The position numbers were made by a program, and so were the translations under genes. 64,000 nt of DNA from Nostoc carneum NIES-2107 (GTDB lineage Bacteria; Cyanobacteriota; Cyanobacteriia; Cyanobacteriales; Nostocaceae): positions 62,001-126,000 of the forward strand of contig AP018182.1 of the NCBI GenBank assembly GCA_002368155.1, written 5' to 3'. Below, in pieces: positions 36,601 to 46,068 of the stretch. Under the pieces are notes generated by a model that saw nothing but the letters and a program-made list of their open reading frames with translations, had not been told where the DNA came from and did no database searches. Position 1 is the stretch's first letter; every line of letters starts with the position of its first letter.

Positions 36601-38812
36601 GCTGACTTTAGTGTTAAATGAATTGGAAGATTGGAGTGCTGTTAGTGTAGCTAGATACGGAGAAGATAAATTGCATGGCGAGTTTTTACGCCATACATCA
36701 TGGGAAATTAGACACAGCCAGCGTGACATCCGTCCTTGTGATGACATAAACATTTTACTTGATGGTGTGGAAAAAGCACTTAAGCATCATGCTCGTCACA
36801 ATAAAGCTTGGTGGATAGAAAATGAAGTCCGATTGCGAAACTCTCAGGAATTAGCTATTCGTTACTTTGTTATTGAAGCATACAAAGAAAATATTCGTTA
36901 TTCCCAATCAATTAAATTTTGGATTTTTATTCTTAATATTAATTGTTTAGCGAGCGCTTTATTTCTAAATCGTTTCTTTAAAGCTTATATCTGTGGGGTA
37001 GAAAGTCTGTTACAAGATGACAAACTTTTCCACCATAGTGACCTAAGCTACGAACTAGGCGAACTAATGCAAATGACTTACCATAAAATCTCAGAATCAG
37101 CACAAACAGCTAATCAAGCGATGATTTTGTCGCTGATTTCTGAAACAAGAGAATATGAACAAGAATATTCTTTTCGAGAATATCGTGGATTGTACGACTT
37201 ATGCCTCTCAATTCCATCCATTTTCCGAGGCTTAGAGATACAGGAATTTGTAGACAGTTTGCAAAACTATTTTGGCTACACTAGCCCAAAAACAAATATT
37301 TATAGTTGGGGTGGTATTGTTATACCACCTTTATCTTCGCAAGATTTTCTGAAGCTATCAGATAAAAGTATTTTTCAGTTACTAAACTACTACAAAGCAC
37401 ATAAAAATCGAAATATATTCAACAGAGATATGATTGGTGGTTTTAGCGAAGTTGAAGTGGTATTACGTGATGCTTGCTCGCTTCATCCAGAAAAATTTAT
37501 CGGGTTATTTACAAGTTTTATCCAAGAAAATCTGCATCAAGATTATGTATGTGCTTTAGTAGAAGGAATCGCATTTCACCTACGCTATCGTTTTGGAAAT
37601 GTCAGACCAGCAGAGCAATGGGAACCCATCGAACCCCTTCCAGAAGGTGAAGCGATCGCATCTACTTTACTCAATTGGTTGGAACGCTACTCTATAATTT
37701 GGGAAGATGGTCAGACGGTTCACTACGCATTGGAAGCTTGTTGTGATGTTTTAACCGATAGTGAATCAGCCGAACGCTTATCCTTATTACTTTTCTGGCT
37801 TTATAATAAATACCCTGATGATAGAAAAATCAGGAGAAACAGTCACGATCTTCTAACTACAGCAATTAATTCAGTACATGGAGTTGCAGCTGAAAGTGCT
37901 ATTAAATTGTGCAACAGATTGTTAGAAAAAGAACAACCTGTCCCCGACCTGTTATTGTTGCTGCTGCGTCATGCTGCAAGGGATGCAGCGATTTATGTGC
38001 GGATTCCTATTCTCCAACATCTACCATTTTTGATTCACAAAAACCCTGATTTGGGATGGCAATTATTGGCTGATGTTTTCAAAGAACCTCAACCTCGTTT
38101 ATGGAAATATACAGAGTTATGCTTTTATTACCAATATCACAACAATTTTGATATAGTTGCCCCTTACCTAAATCGTCTTTTGGATGAAGGTATGGAAGAA
38201 GCTGGTGATATTTGGGGACGACTTTCTGCATTAGCAAGCTTGGCTGGACACATCAGCCAGGAACAATTATTTGCCACTTTAGTAAAAACCAACAGTAATG
38301 CGGCTTGGCAAGGAGTAACTCAAGTATTTATAGCAAATTTAGAATTAAAAGAACATACAGAAAATTGCATTACTGGACTTATTAATATTTTAGGTTATAA
38401 AAATATATCACAGGAGATTATTGGCAAGATTGATAGATGTTTTGAAGAAGAAACCAAAAGAGCCTGCATCAGGCGAGAGTTTGTGCTGGCATTTCTTGAA
38501 GCACTTCCAGCATCTGCAAGAGATATTGATTTTGATGGGTTTCTTGAATGGCTAGGCTACGAATCGCGACGAAACCCTTTATCAGCGCTGGAATTAACTG
38601 AAACACTGGCAGCAAAATTTGAAAGTAGGATGAATGTAAGTCTCTTGTGGCGAACAGAACCATTAATTGCAGCATTAAACGAAATTTTACGAGAAGCTGA
38701 TGAAACTGACGATCCAAAACTAATCCAGCGTGCTATCAACTTACAAGACCGTTTTTTGAAGTTGGATATGCGCGGAATGGAGGAACTACTCAACAAAGCT
38801 GGACAAGACTAA
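33677..38812 (+). CDS. Caspase-STAND NTPase with long helical C-terminus (1711 aa)
   Basis: Residues 1-255: caspase domain, His99 (FAGHG) and Cys151 (DCCFSGE), close in sequence to those of the two neighbouring genes. Residues about 265-390: a linker domain with two short strands and helices, not recognised. Residues about 425-720: NTPase with P-loop DRPGSGKTC (Lys452), Walker B VVVIIDSLDVL and VIVACRNFDLE, different from nSTAND1 and closer to NACHT-like or other STAND types. The remaining thousand residues are helical with no short repeat that I can see by eye (HEAT-like repeats are possible) and would be the sensing part. Separated by 167 bp from the gene before and 277 bp from the gene after. 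Confidence 0.85.
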   Translation: MRRDALVVGINKYSFLKDSTGNYKHLTTPATDAEAIAQLLENHGDFRVKRFPNIIIDERLQVDPSTTVDAGTLKQAIADLFLPKSTKIPETALLFFAGHGIREDLNGLIEGFLATSDVSPRKSQWGVSLQWLWKILQQSKVPQQIVWLDCCFSGELLNFNDTELRSHSSGCDRFLIAASRDYEVAYQQLDDKHGVFTGALLAGLNPHLVPEGDWITNRTLAVSVEQKLQAYYEQTKIPQTPLISNHGEVIKLIQGKAKPYEEATVGNTSTKQLEILLHWLIRLLEDDAIESIQVDSTAIPGKNLSVAANNIVVFYKDGNSSFIQTQDTENWEHQNQLDLERLVPNSKLAMLVLERYIQNNNHNNNTHLRDTKYKITRSDILAELAKHELNPTPKRSEAEILANFNSASSIGRYWLRKIDGKKIPRSELPQIIELIEQGSRTILLIDRPGSGKTCMLLDLADKIEQEKASVWGLLFIKGDNFTNLSSEQELIAHGLPEDIVGQCARLANYRKVVVIIDSLDVLSLSRQHGSLKVFLGIIDRLEKLEGVTVIVACRNFDLEYDPLLRGRSWQHKINLQPLDFDTQVKSFLLDWQVDVSKMTPVLRSLVQIPQNLRIYERLAKLGVSSQPASAYELYNSFLEEVVVKNSTLGTEAIDALQNMAEQLMQQRTQSYNKVSFGASEDTVRQLISQEVLLETSPGILEFSHKTLADCLTVRATQAKNQTLAQFILEHPQLPFIRPAVRAFFFYLRASKPDVFRRQVWEVLSHDEIAYHVKRLVSESFAEIEPVEEDWRSLRRIFQNYPDLFRRLLWRANNGTWWNIITQHWLPEAKLAQERETWLLQFVYWLGAWMNKYPAEVVAFWRQAIAQQWINPQNLARSICSMLTNFEAWDAPGIKELLETLVEDFEIEEHDFLGSLLSRWVQFTNTGDTLLWKYITKNVSSEDVYGWNLADKLRCMPHDFHNDKFLEVRLCQSDTLLTLVLNELEDWSAVSVARYGEDKLHGEFLRHTSWEIRHSQRDIRPCDDINILLDGVEKALKHHARHNKAWWIENEVRLRNSQELAIRYFVIEAYKENIRYSQSIKFWIFILNINCLASALFLNRFFKAYICGVESLLQDDKLFHHSDLSYELGELMQMTYHKISESAQTANQAMILSLISETREYEQEYSFREYRGLYDLCLSIPSIFRGLEIQEFVDSLQNYFGYTSPKTNIYSWGGIVIPPLSSQDFLKLSDKSIFQLLNYYKAHKNRNIFNRDMIGGFSEVEVVLRDACSLHPEKFIGLFTSFIQENLHQDYVCALVEGIAFHLRYRFGNVRPAEQWEPIEPLPEGEAIASTLLNWLERYSIIWEDGQTVHYALEACCDVLTDSESAERLSLLLFWLYNKYPDDRKIRRNSHDLLTTAINSVHGVAAESAIKLCNRLLEKEQPVPDLLLLLLRHAARDAAIYVRIPILQHLPFLIHKNPDLGWQLLADVFKEPQPRLWKYTELCFYYQYHNNFDIVAPYLNRLLDEGMEEAGDIWGRLSALASLAGHISQEQLFATLVKTNSNAAWQGVTQVFIANLELKEHTENCITGLINILGYKNISQEIIGKIDRCFEEETKRACIRREFVLAFLEALPASARDIDFDGFLEWLGYESRRNPLSALELTETLAAKFESRMNVSLLWRTEPLIAALNEILREADETDDPKLIQRAINLQDRFLKLDMRGMEELLNKAGQD

Positions 38813-39089
38813 AGTAATAGAAAAGAAGAAACTCAAAAGTGAAGATGCGATAACACAGGCAGTAGCAATTACAGAATCGAAAAGAGATTAGTATGCTTTT
38901 TGCAACGTCTCAAGCGTATTGGTCAGGCGCTCGCCTGCGAATTATAACAACTTATTGATTGCAGTTCGCTTTTGGTAGTAGACTAACGCAATATTTTCAC
39001 GATTTGTTGGGTTTAGTTTCATACCGTTCGAGGTCTTGCTACAATCCAACCCATGATTTTCCTTAACTCAACTGTGTTAAATCATCCCC

Positions 39090-42000
39090 ATGAGTCGAGA
39101 CGCGCTGGTAGTCGGGATTAATCAGTATCCTTTTCTCAAAGATACTCCAACAAGCAAAGCCAAACATCTTGTGTCTGCTGCTAACAACGCCGAAGCGATA
39201 GCCCAACGATTAGAAGAATATGGTGATTTTCGCGTGCGGCGGCTACCAGAAGCGCTTCAGGGTGAACAGCGTCAAGTCGCATCTGAGGGCTTGTTGGTCA
39301 AGTCTGATACTTTAGAAGATGCAATTATTCAATTATTTAACCCAGTAGGCGCAAGTATTCCCGAAACAGCCCTGTTATATTTTATCGGTCATGGTTTACG
39401 TAAAAATCGCGGCGGTGTAACTGAAGGGTTTTTGGCTAGCAGCGATGTCGCTCCGCGAAAAAATCAGTGGGGTGTTTCTTTGCGATGGTTGCGAGAACTG
39501 TTGCAAAAAAGCCCCGTCAAGCAGCAAATTGTTTGGCTAGATTGCTGCTACAGTGGAGAACTCTTCAATTTTGCCCAAGCAGATTTAGGGACATCGCTGC
39601 AAGAACAGACGCGGTTTTTGATTGCTGCATCGAGAGAATTTGAACTGGCTGAGGAAGATATTGATGGTAAGCATGGAGTATTTTCCAAAGCACTTTGGCA
39701 AGGACTAGATCCCAGACAACAGCCAGATGGTTTGGTTAACAATGACAAATTGATTGAGTATATTGCCCAAACCCTGAAAGATACTCCTCAACAGCCGATA
39801 TGGTATAACCCCAACCAAGAAATTATTCTTACTGGTGAACGGGAAGATGTTCTGATCGATATCCCCGATGGAGTTTGTCCTTACAAAGGGTTACGCTTTT
39901 TTGAAGTTGCAGATGCTGATTATTTTTATGGGCGAGAACTATTAACTCAAAAGCTGATTCAAAGTATTCAGGTGGGGAAGGGAAATTTTTTAGCAGTCTT
40001 GGGGGTATCGGGGAGTGGTAAATCTTCTCTATTGCGGGCGGGGTTAATTTACCAATTACAGCAACAGCGACGATTACCGGGAACAGAGGAATGGAAAATT
40101 CGGATTTTTACTCCCGCAGAACAACCTTTGGTAAGTTTAGCAACGGCTTTTTTGGATGAGTCAGCCACAGATATCCAACGCGCAGAACAGTTAAAAATAG
40201 CCGAAGATGCAATAAATGAAGGAGCAACAGGACTAGCAAGATTAATTAAAGCATCGCGCTCGCCCCGCACTCTACTAATTATCGATCAGTTTGAAGAGAT
40301 TTTTACAGTGTGTCAAAATCTAAGCGATCGCCAGCAGTTTATTGCTAGTTTATTAGGAGCGCTGCAACAAACAGCAGATAAACTCTGCCTCATATTTGCC
40401 ATGCGCGATGATTTTTTAGGTAAGTGTGCGGCACATCATGAACTGGCTGATTTAATTGAAAGCAATTTAGTGATGGTAACTCCCATGTCTGTGGAAGAGT
40501 TACAGCGAGCAATTCGCGAACCAGCCGCCAAATTAGGACGGAAGATTGAGGAAAATTTAATTAATGCTATTCTCCAAGACTTAGGAATTGCAGTAGAACA
40601 ACCAACACAAGAAGCCGAGCCGGGAATGCTGCCTTTGTTGTCATATACTTTAGAGCAGCTTTGGCAACGGCAAACATTCAATTGGTTGAAATTAGATAGT
40701 TATCACCAATTAGGTGGAGTCAGAAAAACTCTAGAAAATTTGGCAGAACAAACTTACAAAGAATTGTCAGTTGAAGAACAAAAAATAGCAGACTTGATTT
40801 TTATTAATTTGACTCAGTTAGGAGAAGGGACACCAGACACGCGCAAGCAAGTTCCGCAGCGAGATTTAGTTTCTTTGAGTAAATCTGCACAGTTGGTAGA
40901 GCAAGTAATTCAAAAACTGGCAAAAGCCAAGTTAATTGTGACTAGCGAACAACGCAGAGGTAAAGAAAAGGTGGCGGTAGTGGATGTGGCTCATGAAGCT
41001 TTGATTCGCCATTGGTCAAGGTTGAGGGAGTTGCTGGATAATAATCGGGAGGCGATTAGAACTGAGCGCAAGATTCAGGCTGCGGCAGAAGAGTGGCAAG
41101 ATAAAGAGAAATCTCAGGATTATTTATTAACAGGGTTAAGGTTAGCTGAAATCGAGAAATTTCTTCATAATGAGGTAGATACTGTGCCTCTATCGAATTT
41201 AGCAAAAGAGTTTATTCAAAACAGTCAAGAGTATCAAATTCAGCAAGAACTGCATTGGAAAAAGTTATATGAAGAAGCAGAAGAACAGCGTAAAATTGCT
41301 CTAGCACGCCAATTAGCAGCACAATCAGAACTACTACGAAATCAACAACCTCGTTTACTAGAACGTAGTGTTTTACTAGCTGTAGAATCTGTGAAACGCT
41401 ATCACTCTGTAGAAACAGATCAGGCTTTAAGACAAGGATTAAGTCTACTAGCTCGTCCTCTATTAAATTTAAAAAATGAATATAAAAATATGACAACAGC
41501 TATATCATTCAGTTTAGATAGCAATCTTTTAGCTGTTCATCAAGAAGAAGATACTGTTCAAATATGGCAGTGGAATAGTAACATACTTCTTAAATCTCTA
41601 AAACATAGAAAACAAATTTCATCTCCGCTTAATTCTCATAATTATAACTTTTCTATTTCTTCATCTTTTTTCATTGATGACGATTATTTAGTTACTATTA
41701 GTAATGAATCTTTTATTAACAATGCATATCAATACGATTATCATACTATTTGGGTTTGGGAATTATTAACGGGTAAGGCAATAAGTAGTGAAACTTTACG
41801 AACAATAATAATAGATATTGATTTTTGCGCCTCTAGGAATTATATTGTAGCAGTTTTACCATTATCTTACTTTGACCCTCAAGTTAATGCTATAGTTCAT
41901 AAAAGCCAAGTAATATTTTGGCAATTAATAAATAGAAAATTAACTCCAATAAGAAAGCTTATTTCTGAAAGTGAGATTAGTGCCATTGCTTTACACCCTA

Positions 42001-43139
42001 ATTTAGAGTGTTTAGCATTGTCATATAAAAATCAGGTGATTTTTGTGATGTGGGATAGCGAGCAAGAGTTCAAAAGCATAGAACAAGAAGAAGTTTCTAT
42101 TGTTGTTTTTAGTCCTGATGGAAGTTATCTAGCAACAGCAGTTAATGACTTATATAAGCAAAAATATACTGTAAGTGTATGGGATATCATTACCAGAAAA
42201 GAAATAATTCGTATACCTCATACAGATATTTTATACTCTCTTGCTTTCAGCCCTGATGGGAAATATCTAGCGACAACAGGTCGATCTGGAATTACGCATA
42301 TATGGCAAATTGATAGTGGGCAAGAATCTGCGCGAATAAATCATGATACTTATGTTCATAAAATAGTTTTCAGCCCTGTTTACAATGAAGACCATATAAT
42401 AGCCAGTTCTTCTGCTCAAATATGGAAGTTGGATTGTATGCCAGAAGTTACTTCTATTGACTATAAAACTAAAGATGTACAATCTATTAATAATGAAATT
42501 ATGTGTGGATCTGTTTTTAGTCCAGATTGCAAACATTTAGCCACTATATATGAAAACAAAAACATTCAAATATGGAACATAAACAATGGGAAAGAACTTG
42601 TATCTCACATTGTTTATGATATGCCTGTAAAGTTGTTATGTTTTAGCCCAAATGGAGAATATATAGCTACAGTAATTAAAGATAATACGCTGTATATAAA
42701 AAGATGGAAAGATTACACAAGTGAGTCATTAGTTTTGATAAAAGGTAAAGACTTAGGCAAGCTTATACGTAGTTTGATTTTTAGCCCAGATGGGAAGTAT
42801 TTAGCTATTGCAATAGAAACTCTTAATAATAGAATGTGGGAAATACGTGTACTGTCTATTGAAGATAAAATAGCTCACTCGCAGACAAACCAAAATACTG
42901 CTAATCAGGTTTGGGAGGTTCTAAGCCAAGAAGAATCCAAGTATATTACCTATGAAGAAACAGAAGTAATAGTAGTTAAACAAAATAACGATAGACAAAT
43001 TAAAGTTAATAATGTTACTCTTAGCTGTGATGAAGAAAATTTATACTTAGCTATAGCAAGGTCTGATGGTGTTGCCATAATTTGGAGTTTGGGTAATGAA
43101 AATAAAATTATACAAATAGCTCATGAGAATATTGATTAA
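39090..43139 (+). CDS. Caspase-nSTAND1-WD40 protein, apparently cut short by a stop
   Basis: Residues 1-255: caspase with His101 (FIGHG) and Cys153 (DCCYSGE). Residues about 265-690: nSTAND1 NTPase with CPYKGLRFFE, FYGRE, P-loop GVSGSGKSS (Lys311), IIDQFEE and FAMRDDF. A coiled linker (EEQRKIALARQLAAQSELL) precedes WD40 units from about residue 800 (VFSPDGSYLATA, AFSPDGKYLATTG); several are worn. The frame stops at 43139 in the middle of the propeller. The open frame at 43186, in another frame, holds three more WD units and the family's usual C-terminal tail, so the gene appears split by a small indel or lost stretch. Confidence 0.85.
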   Translation: MSRDALVVGINQYPFLKDTPTSKAKHLVSAANNAEAIAQRLEEYGDFRVRRLPEALQGEQRQVASEGLLVKSDTLEDAIIQLFNPVGASIPETALLYFIGHGLRKNRGGVTEGFLASSDVAPRKNQWGVSLRWLRELLQKSPVKQQIVWLDCCYSGELFNFAQADLGTSLQEQTRFLIAASREFELAEEDIDGKHGVFSKALWQGLDPRQQPDGLVNNDKLIEYIAQTLKDTPQQPIWYNPNQEIILTGEREDVLIDIPDGVCPYKGLRFFEVADADYFYGRELLTQKLIQSIQVGKGNFLAVLGVSGSGKSSLLRAGLIYQLQQQRRLPGTEEWKIRIFTPAEQPLVSLATAFLDESATDIQRAEQLKIAEDAINEGATGLARLIKASRSPRTLLIIDQFEEIFTVCQNLSDRQQFIASLLGALQQTADKLCLIFAMRDDFLGKCAAHHELADLIESNLVMVTPMSVEELQRAIREPAAKLGRKIEENLINAILQDLGIAVEQPTQEAEPGMLPLLSYTLEQLWQRQTFNWLKLDSYHQLGGVRKTLENLAEQTYKELSVEEQKIADLIFINLTQLGEGTPDTRKQVPQRDLVSLSKSAQLVEQVIQKLAKAKLIVTSEQRRGKEKVAVVDVAHEALIRHWSRLRELLDNNREAIRTERKIQAAAEEWQDKEKSQDYLLTGLRLAEIEKFLHNEVDTVPLSNLAKEFIQNSQEYQIQQELHWKKLYEEAEEQRKIALARQLAAQSELLRNQQPRLLERSVLLAVESVKRYHSVETDQALRQGLSLLARPLLNLKNEYKNMTTAISFSLDSNLLAVHQEEDTVQIWQWNSNILLKSLKHRKQISSPLNSHNYNFSISSSFFIDDDYLVTISNESFINNAYQYDYHTIWVWELLTGKAISSETLRTIIIDIDFCASRNYIVAVLPLSYFDPQVNAIVHKSQVIFWQLINRKLTPIRKLISESEISAIALHPNLECLALSYKNQVIFVMWDSEQEFKSIEQEEVSIVVFSPDGSYLATAVNDLYKQKYTVSVWDIITRKEIIRIPHTDILYSLAFSPDGKYLATTGRSGITHIWQIDSGQESARINHDTYVHKIVFSPVYNEDHIIASSSAQIWKLDCMPEVTSIDYKTKDVQSINNEIMCGSVFSPDCKHLATIYENKNIQIWNINNGKELVSHIVYDMPVKLLCFSPNGEYIATVIKDNTLYIKRWKDYTSESLVLIKGKDLGKLIRSLIFSPDGKYLAIAIETLNNRMWEIRVLSIEDKIAHSQTNQNTANQVWEVLSQEESKYITYEETEVIVVKQNNDRQIKVNNVTLSCDEENLYLAIARSDGVAIIWSLGNENKIIQIAHENID

Positions 43140-43185
43140 AGTTTTGTTTCATCTTTTTTATCGAAATTAAAAAATATTTAAATTT

Positions 43186-43641
43186 ATGTTTAAAATTTAT
43201 TTTCCGACAAATGATTTATCCACTGTTGTATTCAGTCCAAATCACCAATATGTAGCAACAGCAAGTGCAGATAAAACTGCAAGGATATGGGAATTTACTA
43301 ACGGTAAAGAAATAACTTGTATGAGACATGAAGGTTATGTATACTCTGTCGCATTCAGTCCAGATAGTAAATATTTAGCAACAGCAAGTGCAGATAAAAC
43401 TGCAAGGATATGGGAAGTTCCTAGTGGTCGAGAAATTTCACGGTTGACTAATAATGATATTAAGACAGTAGTTTTTAGCTCAGATGGAAAATACTTAGCT
43501 ACAACAAGTAATGATGGCACGGTAAAAGTTTGGCTCTGGAGAGCAGAAGACTTAATTCGAGAAGCTTGTAACCATCTAACGCGAAATTTGACACCAGAAG
43601 AATGGCAACAATATTTAAATGATGAATCTTATAGAACTTAG
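43186..43641 (+). CDS. 3' WD40 part of the split caspase-STAND-WD40 gene
   Basis: Residues 1-115 are three WD40 units (VFSPNHQYVATASADKT, AFSPDSKYLATASADKT, VFSSDGKYLATTSNDGT) with WxxxxGxE turns. The end, AEDLIREACNHLTRNLTPEEW, is the common C-terminal tail of cyanobacterial STAND-WD40 proteins. The frame is shifted by one relative to the upstream gene, with a 46-bp gap rich in A and T. It is more likely the detached end of that gene than an independent one, although a ribosome restart is possible. Two WD units share an exact 41-base stretch (43253-43293 and 43376-43416), 123 bp apart. Confidence 0.7.
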   Translation: MFKIYFPTNDLSTVVFSPNHQYVATASADKTARIWEFTNGKEITCMRHEGYVYSVAFSPDSKYLATASADKTARIWEVPSGREISRLTNNDIKTVVFSSDGKYLATTSNDGTVKVWLWRAEDLIREACNHLTRNLTPEEWQQYLNDESYRT

Positions 43642-43806
43642 CGTTGACAAATTAGACAAGAAGTGGAGTAAGGGCAATAAGGATAAAACAGGCACTCAAG
43701 AAATTGTAGGGACTTGAAAGACGGATAATTTAAGTCATCTCTATCAGCAGGTTGGGACTATCAGAGCGACTACCAAACCATCCACAGCCAAGTGTGACCT
43801 CAACAC

Positions 43807-44118
43807 TTATACTCTGTTTCTACTGGCGGAATCAAAGTACCCAGGTTGCACCCGTCTGGCAGAAATAATGGAAAATTGACGGGCTTCTTGTTTACTTGAA
43901 GTCTTCCATACGTGGACAATTTTGAATTCGATGCCGCGTTTTATCGCAGCACGAGTAAATGCTGCGCCAGATCCTTGTAGATGCTGCTGAAATATTTTCT
44001 TGAGGTTCGTGCATGAACCTAAGTAGTAACGAGCTTGATGTTTCTCATTTCCAAGCGGACGAGATAGCTCAATCATGTAGCAGCAAGGAATTGAGGGTAT
44101 CTTTCCTGACAATTCCAT
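43807..44118 (-). CDS. GIY-YIG-like nuclease domain protein (103 aa)
   Basis: The pattern CYMIEL...ARYYLGSCTNLKKIFQQHLQGSGAAFTRAA followed by EFKIVHVW matches small GIY-YIG domain proteins: CYMIEL stands for GIY, YYLG for YIG, with the usual spacing to the next helix. The Arg of the usual catalytic helix seems replaced (LKKIFQQH), and the Glu is not clear, so activity is doubtful. No partner gene. It lies 53 bp from the end of the next gene on the same strand. Confidence 0.6.
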   Translation of the reverse strand: MELSGKIPSIPCCYMIELSRPLGNEKHQARYYLGSCTNLKKIFQQHLQGSGAAFTRAAIKRGIEFKIVHVWKTSSKQEARQFSIISARRVQPGYFDSASRNRV

Positions 44119-44171
44119 TTATGCTTTTTTAGATGAATTTAAAAGCTGAGGCGTTAGCTGATTGTGGTGGT

Positions 44172-45281
44172 TTACGTAGTTACGCAGTTGAGTCTTTCTT
44201 GTTCTTGTAACCAACTAATTACATTTGACTTACTAATGCTTACAGGCTTATCTTCACCTGCAATAAATACTTGAAAACAGCCAGTTTCTAACTCATAGTA
44301 GTCAATAATTAAACCTGCTTCTCTGGCTGTTTGTAGAGCTAATACTTCGTGGGGTAACAATCTTTTAATTCTTAACTGTTCTTCTGAGGTAAGCTGCTTC
44401 CAAGCTTCATCTTTAACAGCAAGATGCCTATATATAGCACTTCTAATTTGATAATAACTGGTAGCTGATTTGAGTTTTTCTGCCAGTATTAATACTTCTT
44501 CTCCAACTGGCTGCTGTTCTGTAGCGTTACTGGTGCTGGTTTGTTCGTTTTGTTTTAGTCTGGGATTAACTTCTAGAGCTTTTTCTCTCTCTGTTGGGGA
44601 TGTTTCTAATTGTGGAAACACACTCAACTCAACCACTTCAGATTCAGCAGTCTCTTCCTGGGGCTGCTCTTTTTCTTGGGATTTGATTTTGGCGTGATAA
44701 TCTGCGATCGCTTCGCGGAGAATTTGCTGGGGAATTAGCCCATATCCATCAATTAATTCCTGTGTGAGTATCCCTGTTTGATGATCTTCTTCCCACTGAG
44801 GAGGGAACTGACAGTAGCGATCGCCTTTTGGAGTTCTGCGCCAGATTGATATCTGCTTTTGTTGTTCCTGTTTTTGGGTTTTAAGGAGGGCTTTCCTTTC
44901 TTCGATTAACTCCAGTACCAGTTTGCAGGTCAATCCCCCAATTGGGTAATCTTGTAGCTGACTGATGATTGGCTTGTATTGAGGAGAACACAGCCTGAGA
45001 AGTATTGTTACTGGAATTGCGGCTAGGTGTTGAGGACAAGTTAAAAATTCTTGGAAGTTTTCGGCTATTTTGATTGCTCGTTTTTCTTCAGAACTTCCTT
45101 TGTCCCAACCGTATGTATTGAGCAAGGCTCGGTATTCTTTCTTGCTGTAGGTGGTTTTGTATTCGTAGAGTAGGAAAGCGGCGTGCAAATATTCCAGACT
45201 GCTGGTTTCGATATGTGCGGTTGGATTTGGATCTAATTGATGTTTTTGGGAGTAAGGGATTGATGTGATAGTTGCTAGCAT
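44172..45281 (-). CDS. Unknown cyanobacterial protein (369 aa)
   Basis: No family recognised. The N-terminal 150 residues are helical (YLHAAFLLYEYKTTYSKKEYRALL); residues about 150-215 contain IWRRTPKGDRYCQFP and a short helix set; a Glu/Thr/Ser-rich linker follows; the C-terminal 100 residues form a small domain ending in SISKSNVISWLQEQE. The build (two small domains with a flexible linker) is like proteins encoded on cyanobacterial plasmids. It is preceded on the same strand by the 195-aa gene. Confidence 0.55.
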   Translation of the reverse strand: MLATITSIPYSQKHQLDPNPTAHIETSSLEYLHAAFLLYEYKTTYSKKEYRALLNTYGWDKGSSEEKRAIKIAENFQEFLTCPQHLAAIPVTILLRLCSPQYKPIISQLQDYPIGGLTCKLVLELIEERKALLKTQKQEQQKQISIWRRTPKGDRYCQFPPQWEEDHQTGILTQELIDGYGLIPQQILREAIADYHAKIKSQEKEQPQEETAESEVVELSVFPQLETSPTEREKALEVNPRLKQNEQTSTSNATEQQPVGEEVLILAEKLKSATSYYQIRSAIYRHLAVKDEAWKQLTSEEQLRIKRLLPHEVLALQTAREAGLIIDYYELETGCFQVFIAGEDKPVSISKSNVISWLQEQERLNCVTT

Positions 45282-45353
45282 GATAAAATTCTCTTTGCAT
45301 TAATTTCGTTGGTCTTAAAAGACCACTTACCTATTTCGGTTACTGCGAATAAT

Positions 45354-45941
45354 TCAGGCTGCTTGTTTGTCCCAAGCTTTTGATGATTTGGAGATAGCAG
45401 CCAAAGCATAGCCCAAGGTGTGCTTGTGAATTTTGGGCATTTTGTGAAACGACATATCCTGACCCCAATCTTGGACTGACTTGGTGCCAATATGTAATAC
45501 TTGCGTGAGAGTTTTGACACAAGTTGCGCGAAAATTGGCGTGGGAAACAGTTTGCAGTATTTGCTGTTCAGTTAACCCTTCAAGGAATATTTTTTCTAGA
45601 AAGGTTTGAGCATCTACTTCCGGTGCGTTGTATTCTCCTCTCAAGATGCTTTTTAGCTGGTTTGGTATGATTTCGGCCGCGTGAATGTAAGCAAGTGAAA
45701 TTTTGCAGTAGTTGGGTATTCCGTCAAAGTTGAGATCGCTTCCCCACTTACGGACTGTCGGTCTTTGCACACCTAAGACTGCACATAGTACAGTGATACA
45801 TTTTTTGCGGTATTGCGAATCTGTTTCTTCTTCGAGAAGTTCTGGGGGGCTGAGTTCGGCTATACCGAAGCAGTAGCGTAGAAATTGTCTGGGTTCTAAA
45901 CTTTGATTTGGGAGGATTTTGAGGGTGCTGTGGTGGTTCAT
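45354..45941 (-). CDS. Unknown protein with an internal duplication (195 aa)
   Basis: Two copies of one module: residues about 45-90 (RKKCITVLCAVLGVQRPTV then WGSDLNFDGIP and LAYIHAA) and about 135-185 (FRATCVKTLTQVLHIGTKSV then WGQDMSFHKMP and LGYALAA). Each looks like a short helix-turn-helix unit with a conserved WGxDxxFxxxP. DNA binding is plausible. It diverges from a ribbon-helix-helix gene across a 240-bp region with an inverted repeat. Confidence 0.55.
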   Translation of the reverse strand: MNHHSTLKILPNQSLEPRQFLRYCFGIAELSPPELLEEETDSQYRKKCITVLCAVLGVQRPTVRKWGSDLNFDGIPNYCKISLAYIHAAEIIPNQLKSILRGEYNAPEVDAQTFLEKIFLEGLTEQQILQTVSHANFRATCVKTLTQVLHIGTKSVQDWGQDMSFHKMPKIHKHTLGYALAAISKSSKAWDKQAA

Positions 45942-46068
45942 GGCAGAGATTCCATATAGGTCAAAGATTCTTGATATTTAACTTTTTGGCTCAAAGCTGA
46001 AATTGAATTTTTCCTTGTATTTCAAGATTCTTTGCGTTTGTATGTAGATTTTATTCGGATAAATATAA

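Noticed and set aside
43250-43420. Regularly spaced repeats that could suggest a CRISPR array
   Set aside because: The 41-base copies are WD40-coding repeats in frame, only two, with no unique spacers and no cas genes in the window.
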